Source: Gordonia polyisoprenivorans NBRC 16320 = JCM 10675 (GTDB taxonomy: Bacteria > Actinomycetota > Actinomycetes > Mycobacteriales > Mycobacteriaceae). Taken from it: a stretch of DNA of 64,000 bases. Where the stretch lies: assembly GCF_000241325.1 (NCBI RefSeq), contig NZ_BAEI01000031.1:496001-560000 (forward strand), in the 5' to 3' direction. This document shows, piece by piece, positions 1 to 8,695 of this stretch (position 1 is its first letter; the number at the start of each line of letters is the position of its first letter). The notes beneath the pieces are model-generated. The model was not told the DNA's origin and ran no database searches. It worked only from the letters and a program-made list of their open reading frames with translations. The position numbers and the translations under genes were made by a program.

Positions 1-217
1 CGACTCGTCGACGAGTTGCGCCGGACACGGGTGAACGGAAGGTGTCGATCGTCTCCGTTCGCCCGCCCGCGGTGACCCTGCACGCAAAGGCTGCCGAACA
101 ACCGGAACGAACTCTGATCTCGGTGTAGGTTCGCTTACACCAGAGGTTGGAGCTGACCCGTCCACACCGGTCATGCCCCATCGGACCCGCCCGACGCCGG
201 CACAGGAGGTATTCGGT

Positions 218-1192
218 ATGCCGATCGTCCAACACCGCAAGGCCAGCGCGCTCTCGTATCCGATCTGGGTGGGCAGCCGACTGTTCCTGAAACCGTTGCT
301 GTCGCTGTGGCCGCTCAACCGGGAGGGAATGGCCGGACTCTTCCTCATCGATCGCATGTTCGCCGTCGGGCCCAAACCGCACAACGTCGTCCGGGAGCAG
401 ATTCGCCTCGGTGACCGGCCGGCCGAGGTGATCCTGCCCACCGGCCCCTCACGCCGGGACTCCGACACCGCGATCCTCTACCTGCACGGCGGCGCCTTCG
501 TCGTCGGCGGGGTGGGGACGCACCGGTCGATCGCGGCGCGACTCTCGCGCGCCTGCGAGGTGCCGGTGTTCTCTCTCGTCTACCGACAGCTGCCCGCGGC
601 CGGGGTCGGTACCTCGGTCAGCGACGCGATGTCGGCCTACCGGGAGTTGCTGACCGAACGCGGATACCGACGCGTCGTCGTCGCCGGCGATTCGGCGGGT
701 GGATTCCTGGCCGCCAAGGTCGTCGAAGGGGCTGCCGCACAAGGACTCCCGGCACCTGCAGCGCTGATCGGGTTCTCGCCGCTGTTGGATCTCGATCTGG
801 CCGACAATCCCGACCGCAGCAGCCGTTCCGACGCCTACATCCCCTTGTCTCAGCTGGTCAAGCTCGCGCCGCACTTCTTGCGCGGCCCGGTCGCCTTCAC
901 CGGGGTGCGCCGCATCGCCGACCTCGAGCTGGAGGACTTCCCCCCGACCATCATGATCACCGCGGAGAACGAACTGCTCGAACCCGATGTCATCGACCTC
1001 GTCGAGAATCTCGACGAGGCGGGGGTCCGGGCGGAGGCGCACAGCTATTCGTGGCAGATTCACGCGTTCCCGGTCTTCGGTTCGCATCATCGCGAGACAC
1101 TGGAGGCCATCGAGGTGTCGGCCGAGTTCGCCGGCCGCGCGATCCGAGAGGCGAAGAGCGCTGACGACCGAGAGAACAAGTGGGCCGGATGA
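218..1192 (+). CDS. alpha/beta hydrolase (HSL/acetyl-esterase-like)
   Basis: Serine hydrolase of the hormone-sensitive-lipase-like alpha/beta fold, probably acting on carboxylic esters; substrate unknown. An oxyanion-hole HGG motif (YLHGGAF) begins near residue 88 and the nucleophile elbow GDSAGG puts the catalytic Ser at about 159. Likely acid and base partners are the Asp in the ELLEPDVID segment and the His in QIHAFPVF. ATG at 218 is preferred over the upstream in-frame ATG at 173 because AGGAGGT sits 8 nt before it; this gives 324 residues. No signal peptide is evident, so probably cytoplasmic. Its stop overlaps the probable beginning of the DUF202 gene, suggesting co-transcription. Family is clear; physiological role is not. 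Confidence 0.85.
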   Translation: MPIVQHRKASALSYPIWVGSRLFLKPLLSLWPLNREGMAGLFLIDRMFAVGPKPHNVVREQIRLGDRPAEVILPTGPSRRDSDTAILYLHGGAFVVGGVGTHRSIAARLSRACEVPVFSLVYRQLPAAGVGTSVSDAMSAYRELLTERGYRRVVVAGDSAGGFLAAKVVEGAAAQGLPAPAALIGFSPLLDLDLADNPDRSSRSDAYIPLSQLVKLAPHFLRGPVAFTGVRRIADLELEDFPPTIMITAENELLEPDVIDLVENLDEAGVRAEAHSYSWQIHAFPVFGSHHRETLEAIEVSAEFAGRAIREAKSADDRENKWAG

Positions 1193-1547
1193 CGAGCGGG
1201 ACCAGCCCGCGCGCGTAGCCGGCGCGCCGGATGCGCGGTTCACGCTGGCGGCCGAGCGCACGCTGCTCGCGTGGGTTCGGACGTCGCTGGGGTTTCTGGC
1301 CGGCGGTGTCGCGATCGTCTACGTGGCTCCCGACATCACCGATCGCACACTGGAGACGACGCTCGGCCTGGTGATGGTGGCGCTCGGGTGTGCGATCGCC
1401 GTCATGGGCGGTTGGCGGTGGCGCCGGACCGATCGTGCGCTGCGTGAGGGTGGCCCGATGCCGGGGTCCTCGCATCTGCTGGTGGTGGTCGCTGCCATAG
1501 TGGTGATTGCGGTGGCGATCGCGTTGACGATCGTCATCGGGCACTGA
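1161..1547 (+). CDS. DUF202 (YidH-like) small membrane protein, start unresolved
   Basis: The frame encodes a DUF202 core: ARFTLAAERTLLAWVRTSL followed by three hydrophobic helices and a basic loop GGWRWRRTDRA, ending at 1547. DUF202 proteins are small inner-membrane proteins of unknown function. No in-frame ATG, GTG or TTG lies between 987, deep inside the upstream hydrolase gene, and 1324, which would delete the conserved first helix. The start given is the in-frame CTG at 1161 and is a guess. An ATG at 1189 (ATGA with the hydrolase stop) is in a different frame and stops after nine codons, so either a non-canonical start is used or a base is missing near 1190. The next small membrane protein follows after 39 nt. 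Confidence 0.6.
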   Translation: MTTERTSGPDDERDQPARVAGAPDARFTLAAERTLLAWVRTSLGFLAGGVAIVYVAPDITDRTLETTLGLVMVALGCAIAVMGGWRWRRTDRALREGGPMPGSSHLLVVVAAIVVIAVAIALTIVIGH

Positions 1548-1586
1548 GTACTTCCCGAGCCACAGACCAGGAGGGTCGGCGTCACC

Positions 1587-1829
1587 ATGACCGATCACCA
1601 GTTCCAGAGCGCCGCGCAGACCTTCTCGCGGGGCATGGTGACCATCGGGGCGATCATCGTGATGGTCTGCGTCGGCTTCCTCACCTACATGTGGTGGCGC
1701 GACGGCCGGTGGCTGTGGGTCACCCTCGGCATCGTCCTGATCGTGGTGAACATCGCGATGCTCGTGATGACCTACCGCAAGGCGCGGCTCACCCCGCCCG
1801 CACAGCCCGCGGACGACGAGGACTCCTAG
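1587..1829 (+). CDS. small two-helix membrane protein
   Basis: 80 residues with two hydrophobic segments, about 17–36 (VTIGAIIVMVCVGFLTYMWW) and 42–62, and a short charged tail rich in Pro, Asp and Glu. AGGAGGG at 1569–1575 precedes the ATG. It follows the DUF202 gene closely on the same strand and stops 5 nt before the stop of the opposite-strand universal stress protein gene. No family recognised; probably a conserved hypothetical integral membrane protein. Confidence 0.65.
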   Translation: MTDHQFQSAAQTFSRGMVTIGAIIVMVCVGFLTYMWWRDGRWLWVTLGIVLIVVNIAMLVMTYRKARLTPPAQPADDEDS

Positions 1830-1834
1830 CCTCC

Positions 1835-2227
1835 TCAGTCGCCCCCGTTCTCCTCGATGTCGTTGTCGTCCTCGGGCGCAGCTTTCACTGCCAGCACGGG
1901 GATCGGCGATTTCAGCAGGAGGCGTTGGCTGATGCTGCCCAGCATCAGTTTTCCGACGGGTGTGCGTCGCTTGACACCGATCACCAGGCGGGTGGCGTGT
2001 CGATCGGAGATCTCGTCGAGTACCGCGTCGACGGGATCGCGGTCGTCACGCCCGACCCGATCGACGACCGTGATCTGCTGATCTGATGCGAGTGCGGTGG
2101 CGTCCAGTGGCGTGAGCCCGAGATTGACGGCGACGAGCGGGGTGTCGAGGCGCCGGGCCTCGTCGGCTGCGGCGGCCAGCGCCGCTCGGCCCTCCGCGCT
2201 GTGTGCTACGGCAACGATGATGGTCAT
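1835..2227 (-). CDS. universal stress protein (UspA family)
   Basis: Single Usp domain of 130 residues, the usual length of a one-domain Usp. It begins MTIIVAVAHSAEGRAAL (strand 1 plus helix) and ends with the nucleotide-binding signature region GVKRRTPVGKLMLGSISQRL, which fits the G-2X-G-9X-G(S/T) ATP-binding pattern loosely, then PIPVLAVK. Such proteins are cytoplasmic stress and starvation modulators. It lies 43 nt downstream of the MFS sugar porter on the same strand and could be the last gene of that transcript, an uncommon partner for a catabolic operon. Confidence 0.85.
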   Translation of the reverse strand: MTIIVAVAHSAEGRAALAAAADEARRLDTPLVAVNLGLTPLDATALASDQQITVVDRVGRDDRDPVDAVLDEISDRHATRLVIGVKRRTPVGKLMLGSISQRLLLKSPIPVLAVKAAPEDDNDIEENGGD

Positions 2228-2270
2228 GGGTATCTCCGAGGAAGGGGTGGGGGATGGGGAATCGATGGGG

Positions 2271-3704
2271 TCACGAGCGGGGGAACTCGCCGCGCGCGAA
2301 GTGTTCCTCGAGTTCTTCGAGAGATCTTCCGCTGGTGTTGGGCAACATCTTCCACAGGAAGCCGATGCAGATCAGGCCCAGGACGAAGAACACGAGGTAC
2401 GAGCCCGTAAGTCCGGTGAGGTTGAGCATGATCGGGAATCCGTAGGTGAGAACGGCATTGGTCACCCAGAGCATGAGAACCGCTGCACCCATACCGAAGC
2501 CGCGCAGGCGCAGTGGGAACATCTCCGAAAGGCACACCCACACAGGTACATTGAGCATGGTCTGCATGGAGAAGACGAACAGGCCGATGAGAGCCAGGAT
2601 CAGGTAGGCCTTGAGGGTGCCCTCCGGCAAGAAAGTCGCCGCGGTCACGATCAGGCCGTGGCACACGGTGGTGGCGATGAAACCGCTGATGATCAGCTTG
2701 CGTCGTGGCACCCGGTCGATGAGCACGAACAGGCAGATGACCGATCCGATGACTCCGAGCGCGCCGGGCACGGCCGCGTTGACCACCAGGGCGGTGCCTT
2801 TGTCGAAGCCCGCGGTGATCAGCAGCTGCTGGCCGTAATAGAGGACCGAGTTGATACCGGTGCATTGTTGCGCGATCGCCAGGCCGACGGCGGCGATCAG
2901 GAGGCGACGCACCCAAGGAACCGCAAGATCGGCGAAACCGCCTGTCTGAGATTCCTTTTCCTCTTCGGCGAGAATTTCGACCTCGGCCATCTCGGCTCGC
3001 GCGCGGTCCTCTGTCCGCACCTGCATGAGCACGGCGAGCGCGTCGTCGTGGCGGCCTTGCGAGATGAGCCAGCGTGGGGATTCCGGCATCCGCAGCATGC
3101 CGACGAACAGGAAGACGGCCGGGATGGCACAGACAGCGAGCATGTATCGCCACACGCCGTCGTGGTCGCCCCAGATGTTGCCGATGATGGCGTTGATCAC
3201 GAATGCGAGCAGCTGGCCGGTGACGATGACGAGTTCGTTGCGACCGGCGAGTCGCCCGCGTCTCTCGGTGGGAGCGAGCTCTGCGAGATAGACAGGCACG
3301 GTGACCGACGCACCGCCGACGCCCAGTCCCAGGATGAAACGCGCGGGTAGCATGACGCCGAGGTCGGGGGCGAACACGGCGCCGAAGGTGCCGACGAAGA
3401 AGACCACGGCGAGGATGGTCAAGGTCTTCTTGCGGCCGAGGGCGTCGTTCATCCGGCCGCCGACCAGGGCGCCGACGGCCGCGCCGATGAGAAGTGCGGC
3501 GCCGATCAGGCCCTCGGTGGTCGAGGTCAGACCGAGGTCGCGCGTCATCGGTTCGAGTGCGCCGTTGAGCACTCCGGTGTCATAACCGAAGAGCAATCCG
3601 CCGAACGTCGCGACGACCGCGATCAGGTCCAGCCGGCGTTGATGAGGTCCGGGCCGGAGCGGCGGGAGGGCGTGCTCTGCCTTTGCAGAGAGGTTGTGGG
3701 ACAT
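2271..3704 (-). CDS. MFS sugar/polyol porter (inositol-transporter-like)
   Basis: 12-helix sugar porter of 477 residues. Visible signatures are GGLLFGYDTGVLNGALEPM after the first helix, GGRMNDALGRKK in the loop between helices 2 and 3, PESPRW at the end of the N-terminal half, QQCTGINSVLYYG in helix 7, and a second-half loop RVPRRK. The GYDTGVLNGALEPM stretch resembles proton-coupled myo-inositol transporters of actinobacteria (IolT type), but substrate cannot be fixed from sequence. It follows the isomerase gene by 38 nt and the dehydrogenase on the same strand, so it probably imports the substrate of those enzymes. Confidence 0.85.
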   Translation of the reverse strand: MSHNLSAKAEHALPPLRPGPHQRRLDLIAVVATFGGLLFGYDTGVLNGALEPMTRDLGLTSTTEGLIGAALLIGAAVGALVGGRMNDALGRKKTLTILAVVFFVGTFGAVFAPDLGVMLPARFILGLGVGGASVTVPVYLAELAPTERRGRLAGRNELVIVTGQLLAFVINAIIGNIWGDHDGVWRYMLAVCAIPAVFLFVGMLRMPESPRWLISQGRHDDALAVLMQVRTEDRARAEMAEVEILAEEEKESQTGGFADLAVPWVRRLLIAAVGLAIAQQCTGINSVLYYGQQLLITAGFDKGTALVVNAAVPGALGVIGSVICLFVLIDRVPRRKLIISGFIATTVCHGLIVTAATFLPEGTLKAYLILALIGLFVFSMQTMLNVPVWVCLSEMFPLRLRGFGMGAAVLMLWVTNAVLTYGFPIMLNLTGLTGSYLVFFVLGLICIGFLWKMLPNTSGRSLEELEEHFARGEFPRS

Positions 3705-3742
3705 GGGTATTCCAGTTCTCGGAAGATGAGTGTGGGCTGTGC

Positions 3743-4525
3743 TCAGAGAGCGGGGGTGAAAGCGGCGCGAAAGGCGTCGAGCGCAGCATCAGAATCGGTG
3801 CGGGCCCATGCCTCGAGCCCGACGACGCCGTCGTATCCGATGCGGTTGAGGGCTGCGGCGACGCCGCGGTAGTTGATCTCGCCGGTGCCGGGTTCGCAGC
3901 GACCGGGAACGTCGGCGACCTGGATCTCACCGATGAACGGCAGTGCCTCGGTGACGAGTTCGATGAGATTCCCCTCGCCGATCTGCGCGTGATAGAGGTC
4001 GAGGTTCAGGCGCAGATTCGGGTGATCGACGGCCCGCACGAGGGCCAGGGTGTCGGCGGCTGCGGCGAACGGCGTGCCGGGGTGATCGACCGCGAGATTC
4101 AGATTCTCCAGGACGAACACGCGTCCCGCATTTGCGCCGAGTTCGGCGATACGCCGCAGCGTGTCGGCGGCGCGCAGCCACATTGCGGGGGTGACCACCT
4201 CCACGGGATGTACCGGCAGCCCGCGCTCGCCCAGACCGGTGCCGTGCAGGTTCAGCCGTGGGCAGTCCAACCGCTGTGCGGCGATCAACGACTCCGCGGC
4301 TGTGGCGAGGAGCTCGGCGATGCCGTCGTCGGTGGTGAGATCGCCTCGCAAATAGCCGGTCATCGAAGAGAATTCGGCCCCGGAGGCGGCTAGTGCGTCG
4401 AGATCCTTGGTCGCCCAGTCCCAGATCTCGACGAGCATGCCGTGTTCGGTGATCCGTTTGACGCGATCACCGAAGGGCTGATCCAGATAGAGCATTTCCG
4501 CGCACGCGGCCAGACGGACGCTCAT
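3743..4525 (-). CDS. hydroxypyruvate-isomerase-like TIM-barrel sugar isomerase
   Basis: 260 residues, AP-endonuclease-2-type TIM barrel. The late segment carries NLDLYHAQIGEGNLIE and then QVADVPGRCEPGTGEINY, close to the signature of hydroxypyruvate isomerase (Hyi) and 2-oxo-tetronate isomerase (OtnI). The Glu in VLENLN, the Asp/His of LDLYH and the late Glu of GLEAW are the likely metal/catalytic residues. Its ATG overlaps the dehydrogenase stop by 4 nt, giving translational coupling. Function within the hydroxypyruvate/tetronate isomerase group is inferred; an inosose isomerase (IolI-like) remains possible. Confidence 0.8.
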   Translation of the reverse strand: MSVRLAACAEMLYLDQPFGDRVKRITEHGMLVEIWDWATKDLDALAASGAEFSSMTGYLRGDLTTDDGIAELLATAAESLIAAQRLDCPRLNLHGTGLGERGLPVHPVEVVTPAMWLRAADTLRRIAELGANAGRVFVLENLNLAVDHPGTPFAAAADTLALVRAVDHPNLRLNLDLYHAQIGEGNLIELVTEALPFIGEIQVADVPGRCEPGTGEINYRGVAAALNRIGYDGVVGLEAWARTDSDAALDAFRAAFTPAL

Positions 4526-5592
4526 GCCGCCACCCCCGTGGAGTTCTCGATGGCGGAGACGGTGACGGTCGAACCGGTTTCGACGCTGCGGATCGCGGCG
4601 AGCGCGATCGACAGTGCGGTCCGGGCGTCGTTGCCGCCGACCAGAGACGACTCTCCGTTCCGAACCGCGTCGGTGAATGCGGTGAGCTCGGCGAGGTAGG
4701 CCGATCGGAGCAGGTCGGTGTCGCGTCGGGCGGTGTCGACGGCGATGCCGTCAGCGGAATAGCACGTCATATCGGTGCGGCGGATGTCGCCTGCGGTGAC
4801 CATCCCGCCGGAACCGAAGACCTCACCGCGCACGTCGTAGCCGTACATGGCGGAGAAGCTCGCTTCGGCGGTCGCCATCGCACCGTTGTCGAAGACGATG
4901 GTGACCACGGCGGTATCGAGGTGTCCAGACGACTTCGCGTCGGGCCGGACGAGTGCGTCGGCGTGAGCGGTGACCGTCACTGGTGCGGCCCCCGGGTTGA
5001 GATAGCAGAGCGTGTCGAAGTCGTGGATCAGTGTCTCCAGGAAGATCGTCCACTGCGGGATGCGTGCCGGGTCAGCGGTGAACGGCCCGGGGTCGCGGGT
5101 CAGCGACCGGAGCAGGTGCGGGGTGCCGATGCGACCGGCGTCTATCGCTTCGCGGGCGGCGACGAAGCCGGGGGCGAAACGCCGATTGAAGCCCACCTGC
5201 AAGACGATGCGGGCGTCGGTGGCGGCTGCGATCGCGCGGTCCGCGTCGGCGAGTGTGACGGCCATCGGCTTCTCGACGAAGACGTGCTTACCCGCGGCCG
5301 CGGCCTCGACGACCAGGTCGGTGTGGGTGCGCGCCGGTGTGGTGATCAGCACCGCGTCGACGTCGGGACGAGCGAGCACCACCTGCGCCGAATGTTCGCA
5401 GTCGACACCGAGTCGTTCGGCGAGGGCGTCGGCGGCGGGGGTGGGGTCGGCGACGGCGACGAGTTCGGCGCCCGGAACGTGCCGGGCGATCAACTCGGCG
5501 TGGCTCGATCCGATGCGGCCGGCGCCGATCAGGGCGACGCGTACCGGGGTCGGTCGCTGCGGTGATGGTTGCGATGGGGACTGCGGGGTCAT
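4522..5592 (-). CDS. Gfo/Idh/MocA-family NAD(P)-dependent dehydrogenase
   Basis: Two-domain sugar/polyol dehydrogenase. N-terminal Rossmann fold with VALIGAGRIGSSHAE, then the family's catalytic EKPMAVTLADAD (Lys of EKP), and in the C-terminal domain ETLIHDFDTLCYL, matching the HDFD segment seen in myo-inositol 2-dehydrogenases (IolG type). ATG at 5592 is chosen over a GTG at 5616 because CAGGAGAG lies just before it and the fold starts soon after; this gives 356 residues. First gene of the leftward set dehydrogenase–isomerase–MFS porter, facing a LacI regulator. Exact substrate unknown; inositol-like polyols are a reasonable inference. Confidence 0.85.
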   Translation of the reverse strand: MTPQSPSQPSPQRPTPVRVALIGAGRIGSSHAELIARHVPGAELVAVADPTPAADALAERLGVDCEHSAQVVLARPDVDAVLITTPARTHTDLVVEAAAAGKHVFVEKPMAVTLADADRAIAAATDARIVLQVGFNRRFAPGFVAAREAIDAGRIGTPHLLRSLTRDPGPFTADPARIPQWTIFLETLIHDFDTLCYLNPGAAPVTVTAHADALVRPDAKSSGHLDTAVVTIVFDNGAMATAEASFSAMYGYDVRGEVFGSGGMVTAGDIRRTDMTCYSADGIAVDTARRDTDLLRSAYLAELTAFTDAVRNGESSLVGGNDARTALSIALAAIRSVETGSTVTVSAIENSTGVAA

Positions 5593-5622
5593 GGCTCTCT
5601 CCTGTGGGCGGACCAACGTCGA

Positions 5623-5649
5623 CTAGTACGTTCTAGTAGTACGTTCTAG
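5623..5649. promoter_or_regulatory. two tandem LacI-type operator palindromes
   Basis: CTAGTACGTTCTAG at 5623–5636 is followed at once by a second copy (TAGTACGTTCTAG, 5637–5649). Each is a near-perfect palindrome centred on ACGT, with the central CG typical of LacI-family operators. They lie between the divergent dehydrogenase (start 5592) and LacI gene (start 5763), so the LacI protein is the likely ligand, repressing the catabolic genes and perhaps itself. Binding is inferred from position and symmetry. Confidence 0.7.
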
Positions 5650-5762
5650 GGATGTTAGCCACATCACTCCGGGAGGGTCAAGCGCCCGACGGACACATCA
5701 GGGTCGGGGTGCATCATGATGGACGGACGGTGGTGGGGACACATGCGAGCGAGGGAGCGGCG

Positions 5763-6755
5763 ATGGCCTCAGGGCGACCGACGATGGCCGATGTCGCCGC
5801 GGCGGCCGGGGTCTCGACGGCGCTGGTCTCGATCGTGTTCCGGGAGGTGCCCGGTGCGAGTGAGGCCACACGTGAACGGGTCAAACGCGTCGCCGACGAA
5901 CTCGGCTACGTCCCCGACCGGCACGCACAAAAGCTTCGGCAGATCCGATCCGGTCTGCTCGGTGTCACATTCGAGTTGCAACAGCCTTTTCACGGCGACC
6001 TCGTCGAACAGCTGTATCCGGCCATGACGGACCGCGGCTACGACCTTGTGCTCAGCGGGATCGCACCGACTCGGGATGAGAAGACGGCCATCGAGGCGCT
6101 GGTACGCGAACGATGCGAAGCGCTCATCCTTCTCGGTTCGCGGTTGGGGCCTGCTGATCTCGGGGAACTGGCCCACCGTGTTCCGGTCCAGGTGGTGGCC
6201 CGCGCGCCCGGGGTCGACACGGTGGGAGCGGTCCGCATGGACGACGACCTCGGGATCATCCTCGGGGTGGATCACCTGGCCGTCCTCGGCCATCGCCGTA
6301 TCGCCTACATCGACGGCGGGGACGCGCCGGGTAGCGGTGACCGGGTGTCCGGGTTCCTCAGGCGTACAACAGAACTGGGAATCGACGGGCGAGTGGTACA
6401 CGGGGGCTCCGCCGAGACCGACGGTGTCAGCGCCATGACCGCGCTTCTCGATCAGGGCGACACGGCGACGGCGGTCATGGCTTTCAACGACCGCGTGGCG
6501 ATCGGCGTCCTCGACGTTCTCGTCCGCCGAGGCAAGTCTGTGCCCGAGGACATTTCGGTCATGGGATACGACGACTCCCGGCTGTCACGACTCGCGCATA
6601 TCGACCTGTCCACGATTGCCCAGGACACCGACCGACTCGCGCATGAGGTCGTCGCGCAGGCCGTCGGTCAGCTCGGCGGTCATGCGGTGAGCGATATCGT
6701 CCTACCGCCGACACTGATCGCGCGGCGCACCACCGGCCGCGCACCCGAGAGCTGA
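5763..6755 (+). CDS. LacI-family transcriptional regulator
   Basis: N-terminal LacI helix-turn-helix (RPTMADVAAAAGVSTALVSIVF) with hinge YVPDRHAQKLRQIRSG, then a periplasmic-binding-protein-like effector domain ending with VMGYDDSRLSR and LIARRTTGR. ATG at 5763 gives 330 residues, standard for the family; the frame extends upstream to 5652, but GAGGGAG at 5752–5758 and homology start favour 5763. Divergent from the dehydrogenase–isomerase–porter set with paired palindromes in between, so probably its substrate-responsive repressor. The effector is not predictable. Confidence 0.88.
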   Translation: MASGRPTMADVAAAAGVSTALVSIVFREVPGASEATRERVKRVADELGYVPDRHAQKLRQIRSGLLGVTFELQQPFHGDLVEQLYPAMTDRGYDLVLSGIAPTRDEKTAIEALVRERCEALILLGSRLGPADLGELAHRVPVQVVARAPGVDTVGAVRMDDDLGIILGVDHLAVLGHRRIAYIDGGDAPGSGDRVSGFLRRTTELGIDGRVVHGGSAETDGVSAMTALLDQGDTATAVMAFNDRVAIGVLDVLVRRGKSVPEDISVMGYDDSRLSRLAHIDLSTIAQDTDRLAHEVVAQAVGQLGGHAVSDIVLPPTLIARRTTGRAPES

Positions 6756-6777
6756 ACCCGCGGAACCGCCAAACGCC

Positions 6778-8688
6778 CTACGCCCCGGCCGCGCAGCACG
6801 CCTCGTCGTCGTCGGCGGCGAACTGGGTGCGATAGAGCTGTGCGTACCGACCGCCTCGTGCGAGAAGCGTGGGGTGGTCACCGCGTTCGACGATCCGGCC
6901 GTCCTCGATGACGGCGATCTGATCGGCGGCGCGGATCGTCGAGAGGCGATGCGCGATGACGATGGAGGTGCGTCCGGCCAGGGCTTCGCCGAGGGCTTCG
7001 GAGACCGCGGCTTCCGACGTCGAATCCAGATGTGCGGTGGCCTCGTCGAGGATCACCACCGACGGTCTCGCCAGGAGCAGTCGCGCGATGGTCAACCGTT
7101 GCCGCTCACCGCCGGAGAGCCGGTAGCCGCGCTCGCCGACGACGGTGTCGAGGCCCTCGGGCAGCGACGCGATCAACTCCTCGAGTCGGGCCCGGCGCAG
7201 CGCCTCCCAGATCTCGTCGTCGGATGCCTCCGGCTGTGCCAGAACCAGATTGGCGCGGACGGTGTCGTGGAAGAGGTGGCCGTCCTGGGTGACCAGCCCG
7301 ACGGTGTGGTGCACGGTGGTGGCGGTGAGGTCACGCAGATCCACGCCGTTGAGCTCGATACCGCCGTCATCGACGTCATAAAGCCGGGTGGCCAGCGATG
7401 CGATGGTCGACTTGCCCGCGCCGGAGCTGCCGACGAGGGCGAGCATGCCGCCTGCGGGGACGTCGAGGTCGATGTGGTGCAACACCGTCTGACCGCCCCG
7501 ATTATCCAGTTGCGCAACCTCTTCCAGGGAGGCCAGCGACACCTTGTCGGCCGACGGGTAGGCGAACGACACGTCCCGGAAGCGCACCGACACCCCGGCG
7601 TCGGAGCGGGGTAGGTCGACGGCGTCGGGCTTGTCGACGATCAATGGTCGCAGGTCGAGCACCTCGAAGACCCGCTCGAAACTGACCAGCGCACTCATGA
7701 TCTCGACGCGGGCGTTGGCCAGTGCGGTCAGCGGCGCGTACATGCGAGTGAGCAGCAGGGCCAGGGAGACGACGGCCCCGGCCGACAGGTGCTGGTGCAC
7801 GGCCAGCCAGCCCCCGAGTCCGTACACCAACGCCAGTGCCAGCGCGGAGACCAACGTCAGCGCCGTCATGAACACCGTCTGCAGCATGGCCCGCCGAACC
7901 CCGATGTCGCGCACACGATCCGCGCGGTCGGCGAACTCCGCCGACTCCTGCTCCGGGCGTCCGAACAGTTTGACCAGCGTCGCTCCCGGAGCGGAGAACC
8001 GTTCGGTCATCTGCGTCGACATGCGGGCGTTGTGCTCGGCGGCCTCCCGTGACAATGCGGCCATCCGCCTGCCGAGGCGGCGGGCCGGAATGACGAAGAC
8101 AGGCAACAGGATCAACGCCAGGACCGTGATCTGCCAGCTGATCGCGATCATCACGCCGAGCGTCAGCACCAGTGTCACCAGATTCGACACGACGCCCGAG
8201 AGCGTGTCGCTGAATGCACGTTGGGCGCCGATGACGTCGTTGTTCAGCCGACTCACCAGGGCGCCGGTGCGGGTACGGGTGAAGAACGCGATGGGCATGC
8301 GCTGGACGTGGTCGAAGACCGCGCGGCGCAGATCCAGGATGAGACCCTCGCCGATGTTGGCCGAGAGCCATCGCGTCACCACCGACGCGGCCGCCTCGGC
8401 CACCGCGATCACGGCGATCAGACCGGCGAAGCCCGCGATGGCCGCGGCGGCACCGGAGTCCTGCGCGGTGATCAGGTTGACCACGTGCCCGGCCAGCAGT
8501 GGTGTCACCACCGTCAGTACGGCGGTGAAGATCGACAACACCAGGAAGGCGACGATCCGGCGGGCATGCGGGCGGGCGAAGCCGCCGATCCGGCGCAGTG
8601 TGCCGCGACGGTCGGGGCTGCGGGGCGTGCCGTCGGGGGAGGTCATCGATTTGTACATGACGTCCCACGCGACCGATTCCATACTCAT
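6778..8688 (-). CDS. ABC exporter, fused TMD–NBD half-transporter
   Basis: 636 residues: an N-terminal six-helix type IV exporter domain (about 35–330) and an ATPase domain with all motifs intact: Walker A GSSGAGKST, signature LSGGERQRL, Walker B VVILDEAT, H-loop IVIAHRLSTI. MsbA/lipid- or drug-exporter-like, presumably a homodimer. ATG at 8688 is adjacent to a 19-bp-spacer promoter whose predicted start point falls at or next to this ATG, so the mRNA may be leaderless; internal ATGs at 8658 and 8646 are alternatives. It adjoins the siderophore locus, but its promoter looks redox/MerR-controlled rather than iron-controlled, so it may export another compound. The C-terminal tail has a vicinal Cys pair (EACCAAGA). 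Confidence 0.85.
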   Translation of the reverse strand: MSMESVAWDVMYKSMTSPDGTPRSPDRRGTLRRIGGFARPHARRIVAFLVLSIFTAVLTVVTPLLAGHVVNLITAQDSGAAAAIAGFAGLIAVIAVAEAAASVVTRWLSANIGEGLILDLRRAVFDHVQRMPIAFFTRTRTGALVSRLNNDVIGAQRAFSDTLSGVVSNLVTLVLTLGVMIAISWQITVLALILLPVFVIPARRLGRRMAALSREAAEHNARMSTQMTERFSAPGATLVKLFGRPEQESAEFADRADRVRDIGVRRAMLQTVFMTALTLVSALALALVYGLGGWLAVHQHLSAGAVVSLALLLTRMYAPLTALANARVEIMSALVSFERVFEVLDLRPLIVDKPDAVDLPRSDAGVSVRFRDVSFAYPSADKVSLASLEEVAQLDNRGGQTVLHHIDLDVPAGGMLALVGSSGAGKSTIASLATRLYDVDDGGIELNGVDLRDLTATTVHHTVGLVTQDGHLFHDTVRANLVLAQPEASDDEIWEALRRARLEELIASLPEGLDTVVGERGYRLSGGERQRLTIARLLLARPSVVILDEATAHLDSTSEAAVSEALGEALAGRTSIVIAHRLSTIRAADQIAVIEDGRIVERGDHPTLLARGGRYAQLYRTQFAADDDEACCAAGA

Positions 8689-8695
8689 GGCAGCC

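Noticed and set aside
2097..3350. A 417-codon + strand frame opposite the MFS porter
   Set aside because: Asp/Glu/His-rich shadow without domain; the minus strand encodes a complete sugar porter.
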